A stretch of DNA of 64,000 nt from Vibrio nereis NBRC 15637 (GCF_001591105.1 NZ_BCUD01000009.1:1-64000), one strand, 5' to 3'; positions 17,108 through 26,853 are shown, counted from the first letter of the stretch. The notes: generated by a model from the sequence alone, not told the origin. Numbers and translations: made by a program.

Positions 17108-17135
17108 AAAACCTCTCGACTGAGAGGTTTTTTTG
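17108..17135 (+). terminator. Terminator after gcvT
   Basis: ACCTCTC-GACT-GAGAGGT followed by a run of seven T is a standard intrinsic terminator. Confidence 0.85.
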
Positions 17136-17181
17136 TAGGTATATTCGGAAAATTCTTCAAAGTAGTATTAAGAGTTAAAGC

Positions 17182-18249
17182 ATGAAAAAAATTGTACTGG
17201 CAGCGGGTTTGTTTGGGGCTGTAAATGTTGGCGCTGTAGAGGTCTCTCCTTACATTGTGAATGGTACAGACATTATTAGTGCTTTAAAATACCCTTCGTT
17301 TGTTAGCCTGTTTTTTGACGGTTTGGACTATGATGGTAGATATGGTGAAGGACCATTTTGTGGTGCCACATTACTGGATGAACAGCACGTTTTGACCGCA
17401 GCGCACTGCGTCTACGGAGATAGAGGGAAACAGCTGTTTATGTCCGCCGTGCCTCAGCTCCTAGACGAAACCAACTTTCCTCATCAAGTTATGCAAAGGG
17501 TGATGGTCAACGAGTACTACTATCCCGATACGTACAATGACGACACTTTGACCGATGATATTGCCATTCTGAAGTTAGCTTCCCCAATTACGGCTGTGGC
17601 AAGTTACGCCGCGTTTGTGCCTTTAGCGGACATTGCCAATTACCGCAAAGATTCTGAAGCCTTTTTTGCAGTCGGGCATGGTAATACCCAGTCGGGCGAT
17701 GACGCTACAACCAAGCTTCAAGATACTCAGCTTGAGTTTGTGCCTAACAGCGAGTGCAATGTTTACAGGAATACAGACACGTCCAGCAACTTATGTATGA
17801 CAGGGGCGGATACGGTTACTTACGACAATGCGACTTGCCAAGGTGACTCTGGCGGCCCTCTTTACTGGGATGGTAAGCAAGTGGGTGTGACCAGTTTTGG
17901 CCCTACAACTTGCGGCCAAACCAATATCACTCCAAACTCGATATTTACAGAGGTAGCAAGACATGAAGAGTGGATCCAGTCTGTAGTATCTGGTGAAGTG
18001 AGCCCTAAAGTGACCGTTTCAGATGTTGATAGATATAACTATCTAGGCCTGCCAATACCGCCTAGTCTGAATGTGAGCGAAGGCACAGAAGACTCAGGTA
18101 GTACGACGGAGATTAATGCAGGTTCAGGTACGACCAACAGCAATACAGTGACAGCTGCAAGCCAGTCTAGCGGTGGTGGTTCACTCGGTCTCGCAATGCT
18201 TTCCATATTGGGTCTACTTTCGTTTAGACGACAAGTATTAAGTAAATAA
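17182..18249 (+). CDS. Secreted S1-family serine protease with GlyGly-CTERM tail
   Basis: This 355-residue protein has a signal peptide (about residues 1-18), then a chymotrypsin-fold domain. The catalytic triad is intact: His75 in TAAHC, Asp126 in DDIAIL, Ser223 in GDSGGP. The C-terminus has a Ser/Thr/Gly-rich linker, then GGGSLGLAMLSILGLLSFRR, the GlyGly-CTERM tripartite signal that in Vibrio is cut by rhombosortase after type II secretion, leaving the protein on the cell surface. It resembles the VesA/VesB/VesC proteases of V. cholerae. The residue at the trypsin Asp189 position is Ala217, so cleavage after Lys/Arg is doubtful. A paralogue follows immediately. Confidence 0.9.
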   Translation: MKKIVLAAGLFGAVNVGAVEVSPYIVNGTDIISALKYPSFVSLFFDGLDYDGRYGEGPFCGATLLDEQHVLTAAHCVYGDRGKQLFMSAVPQLLDETNFPHQVMQRVMVNEYYYPDTYNDDTLTDDIAILKLASPITAVASYAAFVPLADIANYRKDSEAFFAVGHGNTQSGDDATTKLQDTQLEFVPNSECNVYRNTDTSSNLCMTGADTVTYDNATCQGDSGGPLYWDGKQVGVTSFGPTTCGQTNITPNSIFTEVARHEEWIQSVVSGEVSPKVTVSDVDRYNYLGLPIPPSLNVSEGTEDSGSTTEINAGSGTTNSNTVTAASQSSGGGSLGLAMLSILGLLSFRRQVLSK

Positions 18250-18271
18250 TACTTTAATCAGTTATAACTTT

Positions 18272-18321
18272 CTTTTTTGTGAACTAAACTTCTACATTAG
18301 TAGATACAGTTCACAAAAAAG
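18272..18321 (+). repeat. Inverted repeat between the tandem proteases
   Basis: CTTTTTTGTGAACT (18272-18285) and AGTTCACAAAAAAG (18308-18321) are perfect complements, with a 22-base loop. The right arm ends just before GGGAGAGG, the ribosome site of the second protease, so the structure could both weaken read-through and mask or expose that site. Confidence 0.6.
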
Positions 18322-18332
18322 GGAGAGGACTT

Positions 18333-19388
18333 ATGCTTAGACAAGCTAGTGTCCTAATGATGTGGCTTATAAGTACAGCCAGTTCTGCGCTTGAAGTTTC
18401 GCCTTACATTGTAAATGGAAGCATCGCGAATATATCAAATTACCCCTCATTTGCCAGTCTGTTTTATCGAAGTGATACCCAATATAGTCCCAGCAGTTTC
18501 TGCGGTGCGACTATGATCAATAGCCGATTTGTACTGACCTCCGCGCACTGTCTTCAGAGCGACGATGAGATCCTGCTTCATACCGTGGTCGCCCCTAATC
18601 TAGAAGATGAGAGCAACTTTCTCTCGAGCACTCAGGCCAAAGCATCAGAATTCTACTACCCAGACACATTTGTCAACTCATCAACCGAATTGTGGCGTGA
18701 TGATATCGCCATCATCAAACTTGAATCGCCGCTTCCTGTCTCTGACTTTCAATACCTGCTCAATTCAACGTTCAACAATAACTTTCCCGCAGATGGTGAA
18801 TTTCGCGCTGTGGGGCATGGGTATGTTCAGAGTGATGACCCCGGGGGGACAGAGCTGCTAGATACGCAACTGACGATAATGTCTACCGCTCAGTGCCGTG
18901 CAGTCTTTGGCAGCAAAATAACGGACAAGCAGCTATGCTTTGGCAGCCCAACCGTAACGACAGAAACTCAGAACTCAATTTGTGCTGGGGATTCGGGGGG
19001 GCCGATTTATTACTATTATGGCGGTGAGTATATCCAAGTTGGGGTTGCCAGCTTTGGTTTACAACGATGCGGGGATCCAAACTACAGCGTTACCTCAGTA
19101 TTTACCGACATATACGACTACCAAGGTTGGATAAACCAAGTGTTGAGTGGACAAATTGAGCCGAAAATTTACATCGATACGTCAACTGGTGAGAGAGTAC
19201 TAGTGAGAAATGAATCACAGACACCTGCTATTAATGTCGCGAATGTTTTTTCGGGTGAAAGTGACAGCGGTTCCCTGTCTGTAGTTAGTTTGTTTGGTTT
19301 GATGTTTGCGTTTTTATTGAGGAACGGAACCTTAAGTAAATCAAAGAGGTTGAAAAGGGCGATTATCAAAAATAAGACACTGACTTAA
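18333..19388 (+). CDS. Second secreted S1-family serine protease
   Basis: The 351-residue product is a tandem paralogue of the upstream protease (shared EVSPYIVNG after the signal peptide). The triad is His72 (TSAHC), Asp124 (DDIAII) and Ser221 (GDSGGP). Ser215 occupies the trypsin-189 position, again not Asp. The C-terminus has a hydrophobic segment (SVVSLFGLMFAFLL) followed by basic residues, resembling a GlyGly-CTERM tail but without a clean GG motif (SGS remains) and with a longer basic end. It may be a diverged sorting signal or one no longer recognised. GGGAGAGG precedes the ATG. Confidence 0.87.
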   Translation: MLRQASVLMMWLISTASSALEVSPYIVNGSIANISNYPSFASLFYRSDTQYSPSSFCGATMINSRFVLTSAHCLQSDDEILLHTVVAPNLEDESNFLSSTQAKASEFYYPDTFVNSSTELWRDDIAIIKLESPLPVSDFQYLLNSTFNNNFPADGEFRAVGHGYVQSDDPGGTELLDTQLTIMSTAQCRAVFGSKITDKQLCFGSPTVTTETQNSICAGDSGGPIYYYYGGEYIQVGVASFGLQRCGDPNYSVTSVFTDIYDYQGWINQVLSGQIEPKIYIDTSTGERVLVRNESQTPAINVANVFSGESDSGSLSVVSLFGLMFAFLLRNGTLSKSKRLKRAIIKNKTLT

Positions 19389-19506
19389 TCTCATGAAAAA
19401 CAAGTGTTTTATTTGCTAACCTAGACGTTTTTCCAATTAAGTTATGTTGACTAATCACGACTAAACGATAGTTTTAGAGTAGACACGATAGGCTGGAGAT
19501 TTTTTG

Positions 19507-20175
19507 ATGAAGGATAGTAACAACGACCATATAACGCTTTTATCCGATGTGAGTATGCAGTCAAACCTGTTTAAAGACTCATTGGAAAAAGGGCTCCAGC
19601 TAGGTGTCAACATCGTCACATCTGGCGAGCTCGGGTCCTCGGAACATAGTGATAGTCTGCTTGGTGATTATGTGCTGTTCGACTTCCAATATCTGGATGA
19701 TGATCGACTCAACGTATACAGCCAGGCTAAAGCCGCGAGTGGTAAATCTATTAAAGAGATTGTGATTAACTGCCCCAAAGACGTGGCTTCTACCCAGCTG
19801 TTTCGCTGGCGTAACTTGGTCGGTGTGTTTTACATTGATGATGATCTTTCTTTGTTACTGAAAGGCATGGCAAAGATCATGAATGATGAAATGTGGCTAT
19901 CTCGTAAAGTGGCGCAAGACTATATAGAGTACTTTCGCTGCTCCAATACCGTTACCACCTCCCAAGCTTACGCCAACTTAACCAAGCGCGAGAAAGAGAT
20001 AATGCGTTTACTAGGGCATGGTGCATCCAATTTGGAAATTGCGGATGAGCTGTACGTAAGTGAAAACACAGTCAAAACACACTTACACAACATCTTTAAG
20101 AAAATCAATGCCAAAAACCGACTGCAAGCCTTACTGTGGGCGAATGATAATATTGCGTTAGAAGAGCGAACGTAA
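19507..20175 (+). CDS. LuxR/CsgD-family regulator, VpsT-like
   Basis: The 222-residue protein has an N-terminal receiver-like domain without a clear phosphoacceptor pocket and a C-terminal LuxR helix-turn-helix (LTKREKEIMRLLGHGASNLE, then VSENTVKTHLHNIFKKI). Residues 130-133 read WLSR. This matches the W[FLM][TS]R motif by which V. cholerae VpsT binds cyclic di-GMP, so the protein is probably a c-di-GMP-dependent regulator of biofilm or surface genes. The start is ATG 19507, eight bases after GGAG; a TTG one codon upstream is not needed. It stands alone on its strand. Targets are unknown; the adjacent surface proteases are a possibility only. Confidence 0.88.
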   Translation: MKDSNNDHITLLSDVSMQSNLFKDSLEKGLQLGVNIVTSGELGSSEHSDSLLGDYVLFDFQYLDDDRLNVYSQAKAASGKSIKEIVINCPKDVASTQLFRWRNLVGVFYIDDDLSLLLKGMAKIMNDEMWLSRKVAQDYIEYFRCSNTVTTSQAYANLTKREKEIMRLLGHGASNLEIADELYVSENTVKTHLHNIFKKINAKNRLQALLWANDNIALEERT

Positions 20176-20179
20176 AAAC

Positions 20180-20215
20180 GACAAGAAAGCTGTCGAGCAG
20201 CTTTCTTGTTTGGTT
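20180..20215 (+). terminator. Terminator after the VpsT-like gene
   Basis: ACAAGAAAGCTG and CAGCTTTCTTGT form a perfect 12-base stem with a five-base loop, followed by TTGGTTTTT. Confidence 0.8.
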
Positions 20216-20240
20216 TTTATGGGCAGATTTCTGATATTAA

Positions 20241-20504
20241 TCAGAAAATGCAGTGTTTCGCATAGCTTGCTGCATCATTGGCTGACCAATCGGCTTTAGG
20301 CGTATTATCCAGTTGCTTACACCAAGCTTCGCTGCCTACCGCATCTAAAATTACACAGTGCTTTGCGTAATCCACCGCCGTTTGAGCATTCCATTCTGTT
20401 TTCGGTGTGTTGTCCATTGTTTCACACCAACCTTGGGTTCCCACTTCATCTTTACACGCATTTAAAGCCAGTAGTGCAAACAGTGAAAATGCAATTTTTT
20501 TCAT
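20241..20504 (-). CDS. Small two-repeat lipoprotein (DUF3012-like)
   Basis: The 87-residue protein starts with a lipoprotein signal ending LNAC (Cys17). The mature part consists of two copies of a roughly 27-residue unit: WCETMDNTPKTEWNAQTAVD-YAKHC and WCKQLDNTPKADWSANDAAS-YAKHC. Each unit has two Cys, a DNTPK core and YAKHC, suggesting one disulfide or metal site per unit. I recall DUF3012 as small lipoproteins with one such unit; a duplicated version is noteworthy. The ATG at 20504 has AGGA upstream. Function is unknown. Confidence 0.75.
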   Translation of the reverse strand: MKKIAFSLFALLALNACKDEVGTQGWCETMDNTPKTEWNAQTAVDYAKHCVILDAVGSEAWCKQLDNTPKADWSANDAASYAKHCIF

Positions 20505-20716
20505 AATCAAATCCTACAGTTCATTGCCGCTACTATACCTAAATTCGTTGCAAAAGTGTGTCTGGATCACGTTAAAACCCGCTTGGTTTTGAGTAACTAG
20601 ATACAAATTTATTGCACTTGATCACTTTTTAATACGGCTTTTTTTACATTAAAAAGATCAAATTCACACTCTCAGTTACATCTGTTCGTAAATTTTCATT
20701 GAGGCATTATTATTTC

Positions 20717-20732
20717 ATCGAAACGTTTCGAT
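20717..20732. promoter_or_regulatory. RbsR operator
   Basis: ATCGAAACGTTTCGAT is a perfect 16-base palindrome with the CGAAACGTTTCG core of the E. coli RbsR operator. It lies 78 bases before rbsD, and the RbsR repressor is encoded at the end of the same operon. The flanking 20651-20669 stretch, read on the minus strand, has a TGTGA half-site that may belong to a weak CRP site. Confidence 0.85.
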
Positions 20733-20809
20733 GAGTTTTCTATCAGTACGAGAAAAGCTGATGTTGAAAGCTCTTGGTTGTCAAAACGTGAATGACATAG
20801 GTCGATGAG

Positions 20810-21229
20810 ATGAAAAAAAGTACCCTGATTAATTCTGAACTTTCTTACTTAGCTGCCACGCTGGGACATACCGATGAGGTCACCATTTGCGATGCAGGAT
20901 TACCGATCCCGCCATCGGTGCAACGCATCGATCTTGCCCTGACTCATGGCGTACCAAGTTTCGTACAAACGGTGCGTGTATGGTTGAGTGAAGCGCAAAT
21001 TGAAGGCGTGATCATGGCAGAAGAATTCGCGGCTATCAGTCCTGATCTGCATGAAGCGCTGCTAGCTGAGCTGGCTACCGAGCAGGAAAAAACAGGCAAA
21101 AACATCGCGATTTCCTATGTGTCTCACGAAGAATTTAAATCTCGCTCTCAGCAGAGCAGAGCCGTCGTTCGTACTGGTGAATGCACACCATACGCGAACG
21201 TGATTTTTCAAGCTGGTGTGGTCTTTTAA
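20810..21229 (+). CDS. rbsD: D-ribose pyranase
   Basis: RbsD converts beta-pyranose ribose to the furanose form used by ribokinase. The 139-residue protein shows the family hallmarks LAATLGHTDEV (catalytic His20), ICDAGLPIP and the C-terminal VVRTGECTPYANVIFQAGV. It is the first gene of the ribose operon, directly behind the RbsR operator. Confidence 0.97.
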   Translation: MKKSTLINSELSYLAATLGHTDEVTICDAGLPIPPSVQRIDLALTHGVPSFVQTVRVWLSEAQIEGVIMAEEFAAISPDLHEALLAELATEQEKTGKNIAISYVSHEEFKSRSQQSRAVVRTGECTPYANVIFQAGVVF

Positions 21230-21253
21230 GGTCATACAAACTAAGGATTGAAT

Positions 21254-22759
21254 ATGACTCAAGCTATCTTACAACTAAGCGAGATTGAGAAAGCATTCCC
21301 GGGTGTTAAAGCGTTAGATAAAGCCAGTCTAAATGTTTATCCAGGTCGAGTGATGGCGCTGATGGGTGAGAATGGTGCTGGTAAATCTACCTTAATGAAA
21401 GTATTGACGGGCATCTACAGTAAAGATGCAGGCGCGATTCATTACCAAGGCAGTGCTGCGGCATTCAAAGGTCCGCGAGATTCTCAACAAGCGGGTATTA
21501 GCATCATCCACCAAGAGCTGAACCTGATCCCTGAATTAACCATTGCAGAAAACATTTTCCTTGGCCGCGAGTTTACTGGTGCGATGGGGCGCATTCAGTG
21601 GGACAAGATGTATGCCGAGGCCGACAAGCTGCTTGCGCGCTTGAACGTCAAACACAGCTCGAAAACGCCCCTAGGTGATTTGAGTCTGGGTGAGCAACAG
21701 ATGGTGGAAATTGCTAAGGCGCTGTCGTTTGAATCAAAAGTCATCATTATGGATGAGCCGACCGATGCGTTGACCGATACCGAAACAGAATCACTATTTA
21801 GCGTGATCAATGAGCTACGCGATCAAGGCTGCGGCATTGTGTATATCTCGCACCGCCTTAAAGAAATTTTTCAGATTTGCGACGACATCACCGTCCTGCG
21901 TGACGGCAAGTTTATCGGTGAGTGCAGAGTTTGCGATACCGATGAAGACGGTCTGATCGAAATGATGGTGGGTCGCAAACTCGACGAACAATACCCACGC
22001 ATTGATGTGCGCCACGGCGACACCTGTCTTGAGGTGAGAGGTTTGACTGGCTCGGGGGTGCACGATGTGAGCTTTACCCTCAAACGTGGTGAGATTCTGG
22101 GTGTTTCTGGCCTAATGGGCGCGGGTCGAACTGAGCTGATGAAAGTGATTTATGGCGCACTGCCAAGTGTAAGTGGCGTGATTAATCTTGATAACAAAAC
22201 CATTAATCCAGTCAGCCCTCAAGACGGGTTGGCAAATGGGATTGCGTACATCTCAGAAGACCGTAAAGGCGACGGCTTAGTGCTGGGCTTATCGGTCAAA
22301 GAAAACATGTCTCTATGTGCGTTGGATCAGTTGACCAAAGGCGGCCGAATCCAGCATAACGAAGAAGTCATTGCCGTCGAAGATTTTATCAGACTCTTCA
22401 ACATCAAAACGCCTACCCGCGATCAAATCATTGGCAACCTGTCCGGTGGTAACCAACAAAAAGTGGCGATTGCGAAAGGCTTAATGACTAAACCTAAAGT
22501 ACTCATTCTTGACGAGCCGACTCGTGGTGTCGACGTTGGTGCCAAGAAAGAGATCTACCAACTGATTAATAAATTTAAAGCTGATGGGATGAGCATCATC
22601 CTGGTTTCTTCTGAAATGCCGGAAGTGCTGGGAATGAGTGACCGTATCATGGTGATGCATGAAGGCCGTATCAGCGGTGAGTTTGATGCGAAAGATGCCG
22701 ACCAGGAAAAACTACTAGCGTGTGCCGTTGGCAAACAGATTAACGAGGAAGCAGCATGA
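21254..22759 (+). CDS. rbsA: Ribose ABC transporter ATP-binding protein
   Basis: RbsA is a fused tandem ABC ATPase energising ribose import. The first domain has Walker [10 protein letters not shown], signature LSLGEQQM and Walker [12 protein letters not shown]. The second has a degenerate Walker A region ([10 protein letters not shown]), signature LSGGNQQK and [12 protein letters not shown]. The 501-residue length is normal. ATG 21254 has AAGGA upstream; the TTG two codons earlier is rejected. The stop overlaps the rbsC start (ATGA). Confidence 0.96.
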   Translation: MTQAILQLSEIEKAFPGVKALDKASLNVYPGRVMALMGENGAGKSTLMKVLTGIYSKDAGAIHYQGSAAAFKGPRDSQQAGISIIHQELNLIPELTIAENIFLGREFTGAMGRIQWDKMYAEADKLLARLNVKHSSKTPLGDLSLGEQQMVEIAKALSFESKVIIMDEPTDALTDTETESLFSVINELRDQGCGIVYISHRLKEIFQICDDITVLRDGKFIGECRVCDTDEDGLIEMMVGRKLDEQYPRIDVRHGDTCLEVRGLTGSGVHDVSFTLKRGEILGVSGLMGAGRTELMKVIYGALPSVSGVINLDNKTINPVSPQDGLANGIAYISEDRKGDGLVLGLSVKENMSLCALDQLTKGGRIQHNEEVIAVEDFIRLFNIKTPTRDQIIGNLSGGNQQKVAIAKGLMTKPKVLILDEPTRGVDVGAKKEIYQLINKFKADGMSIILVSSEMPEVLGMSDRIMVMHEGRISGEFDAKDADQEKLLACAVGKQINEEAA

Positions 22760-23739
22760 GTACTAGCACGATGAGCAAACCCAATGAAATTGGCAGCAAA
22801 AAGCTGCTGAGCAAAGAGTGGCTGATAGAACAAAAATCGCTGATTGCGTTGCTGTTCTTGATTGTTGTGGTCTCTTTTCTTAACCCAAACTTTTTTACCG
22901 TCGACAACATTCTTAACATTCTGCGTCAAACCTCTGTGAATGCGATTATTGCGGTAGGTATGACGCTGGTTATCTTAACCGCGGGGATTGACTTGAGCGT
23001 CGGCTCGGTACTTGCGCTGTGTGGTGCATTCGCCGCAAGCCTGATTGCCATGGAAGTACCAGTACTCATCGCAGTGCCTACTGCGCTTGTTGCTGGCGCT
23101 GCCTTAGGTGCGATCAGCGGCATCATTATCGCAAAAGGTAAAGTGCAGGCGTTTATTGCCACTCTGGTTACCATGACGTTATTGCGTGGTGTGACCATGG
23201 TTTACACCGAGGGGCGTCCAATTTCTGCTGGATTTACAGATACGGCTGATGCTTTCGCTTGGTTTGGTACGGGCTACGCATTGGGGATCCCTGTTCCGGT
23301 TTGGATCATGGTGGTGGTCTTCGCTGCAGCTTGGTTCCTGCTTAATCACACTCGTTTTGGTCGTTATGTTTATGCGCTGGGTGGTAATGAATCAGCAACT
23401 CGCCTATCGGGTATTAACGTTGACCGAGTAAAGATTGGTGTTTACGCCATCTGTGGTCTGCTGGCGGCATTGGCGGGCATCATCATTACTTCACGTCTTT
23501 CATCAGCACAACCAACCGCAGGTATGGGTTACGAGCTAGACGCGATTGCGGCTGTTGTACTGGGCGGCACAAGCTTAATGGGTGGTAAAGGTCGCATCAT
23601 GGGCACGCTGATTGGTGCGCTGATCATCGGCTTCCTAAACAACGCTCTAAACCTGCTTGATGTTTCTTCTTACTACCAAATGATTGCTAAAGCGGTTGTT
23701 ATTCTGCTGGCAGTACTGGTCGACAACAAAAATAAATGA
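22756..23739 (+). CDS. rbsC: Ribose ABC transporter permease
   Basis: RbsC forms the inner-membrane channel of the ribose importer. The 327 residues contain eight to ten hydrophobic segments and the permease motifs [20 protein letters not shown] and [20 protein letters not shown]. The start overlaps the rbsA stop. Confidence 0.96.
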   Translation: MSTSTMSKPNEIGSKKLLSKEWLIEQKSLIALLFLIVVVSFLNPNFFTVDNILNILRQTSVNAIIAVGMTLVILTAGIDLSVGSVLALCGAFAASLIAMEVPVLIAVPTALVAGAALGAISGIIIAKGKVQAFIATLVTMTLLRGVTMVYTEGRPISAGFTDTADAFAWFGTGYALGIPVPVWIMVVVFAAAWFLLNHTRFGRYVYALGGNESATRLSGINVDRVKIGVYAICGLLAALAGIIITSRLSSAQPTAGMGYELDAIAAVVLGGTSLMGGKGRIMGTLIGALIIGFLNNALNLLDVSSYYQMIAKAVVILLAVLVDNKNK

Positions 23740-23795
23740 TTCATAACAGGCTTGGGGGAAAGTACCCCGAGCCACCCTACACAAGGACTAACACA

Positions 23796-24674
23796 ATGAA
23801 AAAACTGGCAACTCTTATCTCTGCTGCACTCCTTTCGTCAACCGTTTCTGTTTCAGCACAGGCACAAGACACCATGGCTATCGTGCTGTCTACGCTGAAC
23901 AACCCGTTCTTCGTTACGATGAAAGACGGTGCGGAAGCAAAAGCGAAAGAACTGGGTTACGACCTAATCGTTCTGGATTCGCAAAACGACCCAAGCAAAG
24001 AACTTTCTAACGTGGAAGACTTAACGGTTCGTGGCGTAAAAGCGATTCTGATCAACCCAACGGATTCAGATGCGGTATCGAACGCGATTCGTATGGCCAA
24101 CCGCTCAAACATCCCTGTACTCACACTTGACCGTGGTGCAAGCCGTGGTGAGGTTGTTAGCCACATCGCGTCAGACAACGTTGCTGGTGGTGAAATGGCG
24201 GGTCGTTTCATCATGGAAAAAGTCGGCGAGAAAGCGAAAGTTATCCAGCTTGAAGGCATTGCTGGTACTTCAGCGGCACGTGAACGTGGCGAAGGCTTTA
24301 TGAAGTCTGTTGAAAGCAGTGATATGGAACTGCTGGCTAGCCAACCTGCCGACTTTGACCGTACTAAAGGCCTAAACGTGATGGAAAACTTGCTTGCTGC
24401 GAATCCAGACGTTCAAGCGGTCTTCGCACAGAATGACGAAATGGCACTAGGCGCGCTACGTGCAGTACAAGCTTCTGGTAAAGATGTCACCATCGTCGGT
24501 TTTGACGGCACGGATGATGGTATTGCAGCGGTAAATCGTGGCAAGTTGTCTGCGACAGTGGCTCAACAGCCTGACCTTATTGGTGCGTTAGGTATTGAAA
24601 CTGCGGTAAAAGTTTTACAAGGCGACTCTGTTGATCAATACATCCCAGTTCCGCTAAAAGTGGTAACCAAATAA
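23796..24674 (+). CDS. rbsB: Periplasmic ribose-binding protein
   Basis: RbsB delivers ribose to RbsA-RbsC. The 292-residue precursor has a signal peptide ending around SAQAQ and then the type I periplasmic-binding fold ([56 protein letters not shown]). AAGGA precedes ATG 23796; an in-frame ATG at 23736 overlapping rbsC would mask the signal peptide and is rejected. The 56-base spacer from rbsC and the stem after the gene fit higher expression of the binding protein. Confidence 0.97.
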   Translation: MKKLATLISAALLSSTVSVSAQAQDTMAIVLSTLNNPFFVTMKDGAEAKAKELGYDLIVLDSQNDPSKELSNVEDLTVRGVKAILINPTDSDAVSNAIRMANRSNIPVLTLDRGASRGEVVSHIASDNVAGGEMAGRFIMEKVGEKAKVIQLEGIAGTSAARERGEGFMKSVESSDMELLASQPADFDRTKGLNVMENLLAANPDVQAVFAQNDEMALGALRAVQASGKDVTIVGFDGTDDGIAAVNRGKLSATVAQQPDLIGALGIETAVKVLQGDSVDQYIPVPLKVVTK

Positions 24675-24729
24675 GCGACATACGTAAGGACGATTAATCG
24701 TTCTTGAAGTCGATATTACCGAATTGTGT

Positions 24730-24768
24730 CCTCTCCCTCTTTGTTATCTGTCGTTTGGAGGGGGAGGG
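24730..24768 (+). terminator. GC-rich stem between rbsB and rbsK
   Basis: CCTCTCCCTC pairs with GAGGGGGAGGG across an 18-base loop. There is no T tract after it, so it is more likely a partial terminator or an mRNA-stabilising stem that lets rbsB exceed rbsK than a full stop. Confidence 0.5.
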
Positions 24769-24852
24769 CCGATAAGCTTGTGCTTTTGCGAGAGTACAAA
24801 CTTATTAACTGTTGAAACTGTATAAAGGTTCTAGAGAACCGAGGATAACCGT

Positions 24853-25773
24853 ATGAATAAGTTAGTGGTTTTAGGTAGTGTTAACGCTGACCATGTTCTT
24901 CAAGTGCCTTCTTTTCCTCGCCCTGGCGAGACGCTTCATGGTCGCAATTACCAAGTTATCCCAGGTGGTAAAGGGGCAAACCAAGCGGTTGCAGCCGCCC
25001 GCCTAAAAGCCGACACAGGTTTTATCGCCTGTGTTGGTGATGATGCGTTTGGCATCAATATTCGTGAAAACTTCAAAATGGATAACATCGATATCGGCGC
25101 GGTAAAAATGCAGCCGAATTGCCCAACTGGTATCGCGATGATCCAAGTCTCTGACAGCGGTGAGAACAGCATTTGTATCTCTGCGGAAGCAAACGACAAA
25201 TTGACCGCTGAGGTGATCGAGCCAGATTTAGCGCGTATTCGCCAAGCCGACTACCTATTGATGCAACTTGAAACCCCGCTTTGTGGCATAGAAAAAGCCG
25301 CGCAAGCTGCGAAGCAAGCACAAACGTCAGTCATACTGAACCCAGCACCAGCTAAGGCGTTGTCTGACGAATTACTGGCCTGTGTCGATATCATTACCCC
25401 TAACGAAACAGAAGCGGAAGTTCTGACAGGGATTGCTGTGACGGATAATGACACCGCACAAGAAGCGGCGAATATGTTGCACAGAAAGGGTATCGATACA
25501 GTATTGATTACACTTGGTGCGAAAGGTGTTTGGTTAAGTGTTGCTGGTAACGGTGAGCTAATTACTGGCTTTCGCGTAGACGCAACCGACACGACGGCTG
25601 CGGGCGATACCTTTAATGGGGCACTGGTCACTGGTTTGTTAGAACAATTGCCATTAAAATCAGCGATTAAGTTTGCTCATGCAGCCGCTGCAATTTCAGT
25701 CACGCGTTTTGGAGCGCAAACCTCCATTCCTAGCCGAGAAGAAGTTGACGCCTTTCTTGCTGAGTACGCTTAA
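24853..25773 (+). CDS. rbsK: Ribokinase
   Basis: RbsK phosphorylates ribose to ribose-5-phosphate. The 306-residue PfkB-family protein contains the N-terminal GSVNADHVLQV, GGKGANQAVAAARL, and the C-terminal DTTAAGDTFNGALV with the catalytic Asp. GAGGATAA precedes the ATG. It follows rbsB by 178 bases including a stem. Confidence 0.97.
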   Translation: MNKLVVLGSVNADHVLQVPSFPRPGETLHGRNYQVIPGGKGANQAVAAARLKADTGFIACVGDDAFGINIRENFKMDNIDIGAVKMQPNCPTGIAMIQVSDSGENSICISAEANDKLTAEVIEPDLARIRQADYLLMQLETPLCGIEKAAQAAKQAQTSVILNPAPAKALSDELLACVDIITPNETEAEVLTGIAVTDNDTAQEAANMLHRKGIDTVLITLGAKGVWLSVAGNGELITGFRVDATDTTAAGDTFNGALVTGLLEQLPLKSAIKFAHAAAAISVTRFGAQTSIPSREEVDAFLAEYA

Positions 25774-25807
25774 TCCATAAGTCATCCAGTTAGAAAAAGG
25801 ATATTGC

Positions 25808-26812
25808 ATGGCAACAATGAAAGACATTGCGAAACTGGCGGGGGTCTCTACCTCGACTGTTAGCCATGTAATCAACAAATCACGCTATGTGAGCGAAGAG
25901 ATTTCTGAGCGGGTAAATAAAGCCGCTCAGGAGCTTAACTACACGCCTTCTGCTTTGGCGCGCAGCCTTAAAGTTAACCGTACTAAAACCATTGGAATGC
26001 TGGTTACCACTTCAACCAACCCATTCTTTGGAGAAGTGGTGAAGGGGGTTGAGCGCAGTTGTTATCACAAAGGTTATAACCTGATCTTGTGTAATACCGA
26101 AGGCGACAACGAACGTATGCGCGAGTCGATCAATACCTTGTTGCAAAAACGCGTCGATGGGTTGATTTTAATGTGTTCTTCCCTAGAAGGAGAGCGCATA
26201 GACGTCTTTGATAAATACCCAGACATTCCGGTAGTGGTGATGGACTGGGGCCCGATGCTGTTCACCAGTGACAAGATCCAAGATAACTCATTGCGCGGTG
26301 GTTACATGGCGGCGAAATATCTTGTCGATGCAGGGCATAAAAATATTGGCTGTATTACCGGACCTTTAGTCAAGCATCAGGCGCAAATGCGTTATGAGGG
26401 CTATAAACGCGCGTTGAACGAAGCGGGGTTAGAATTTAATCCACACTGGATTATTGAATCAGACTTTGAATGTGAAGGTGGTTATGACTCGTTTAATAAA
26501 ATGTGCGAGAAGGGGCCACTTCCAGAAGCGATTTTTGTTTGTAACGACATGATGGCGATGGGGGTGATTAACGCAGCGAATGAGCGCGGGATCCGTATTC
26601 CAGAAGACTTGTCTATTATTGGTTATGATGACATCCATATTGCGAAATTTATGACACCAGCGCTGACCACCATTCATCAGCCGAAATATCGTTTGGGTAA
26701 AGCGGCAGTAGAAGCACTGCTCAATAAGTTAGATGGTGGAGAGACCGAGCCTCAAGTGGTGCAGTTAGAGCCAGCCCTTGTTGAGCGAAAAACGGTTAAA
26801 CAAGAGAGTTAG
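25808..26812 (+). CDS. rbsR: Ribose operon repressor (LacI family)
   Basis: This 334-residue LacI-family protein has an N-terminal helix-turn-helix and hinge (MKDIAKLAGVSTSTVSHVIN, SALARSLKVNRTKTIG) and a periplasmic-binding-like effector domain. Its location at the end of rbsDACBK and the matching palindrome before rbsD make it the ribose repressor. AAGGA precedes the ATG. Confidence 0.95.
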   Translation: MATMKDIAKLAGVSTSTVSHVINKSRYVSEEISERVNKAAQELNYTPSALARSLKVNRTKTIGMLVTTSTNPFFGEVVKGVERSCYHKGYNLILCNTEGDNERMRESINTLLQKRVDGLILMCSSLEGERIDVFDKYPDIPVVVMDWGPMLFTSDKIQDNSLRGGYMAAKYLVDAGHKNIGCITGPLVKHQAQMRYEGYKRALNEAGLEFNPHWIIESDFECEGGYDSFNKMCEKGPLPEAIFVCNDMMAMGVINAANERGIRIPEDLSIIGYDDIHIAKFMTPALTTIHQPKYRLGKAAVEALLNKLDGGETEPQVVQLEPALVERKTVKQES

Positions 26813-26853
26813 AATTTCGTCCGTAAGTGGGTTGTTTAACAACAAGTAGAACG

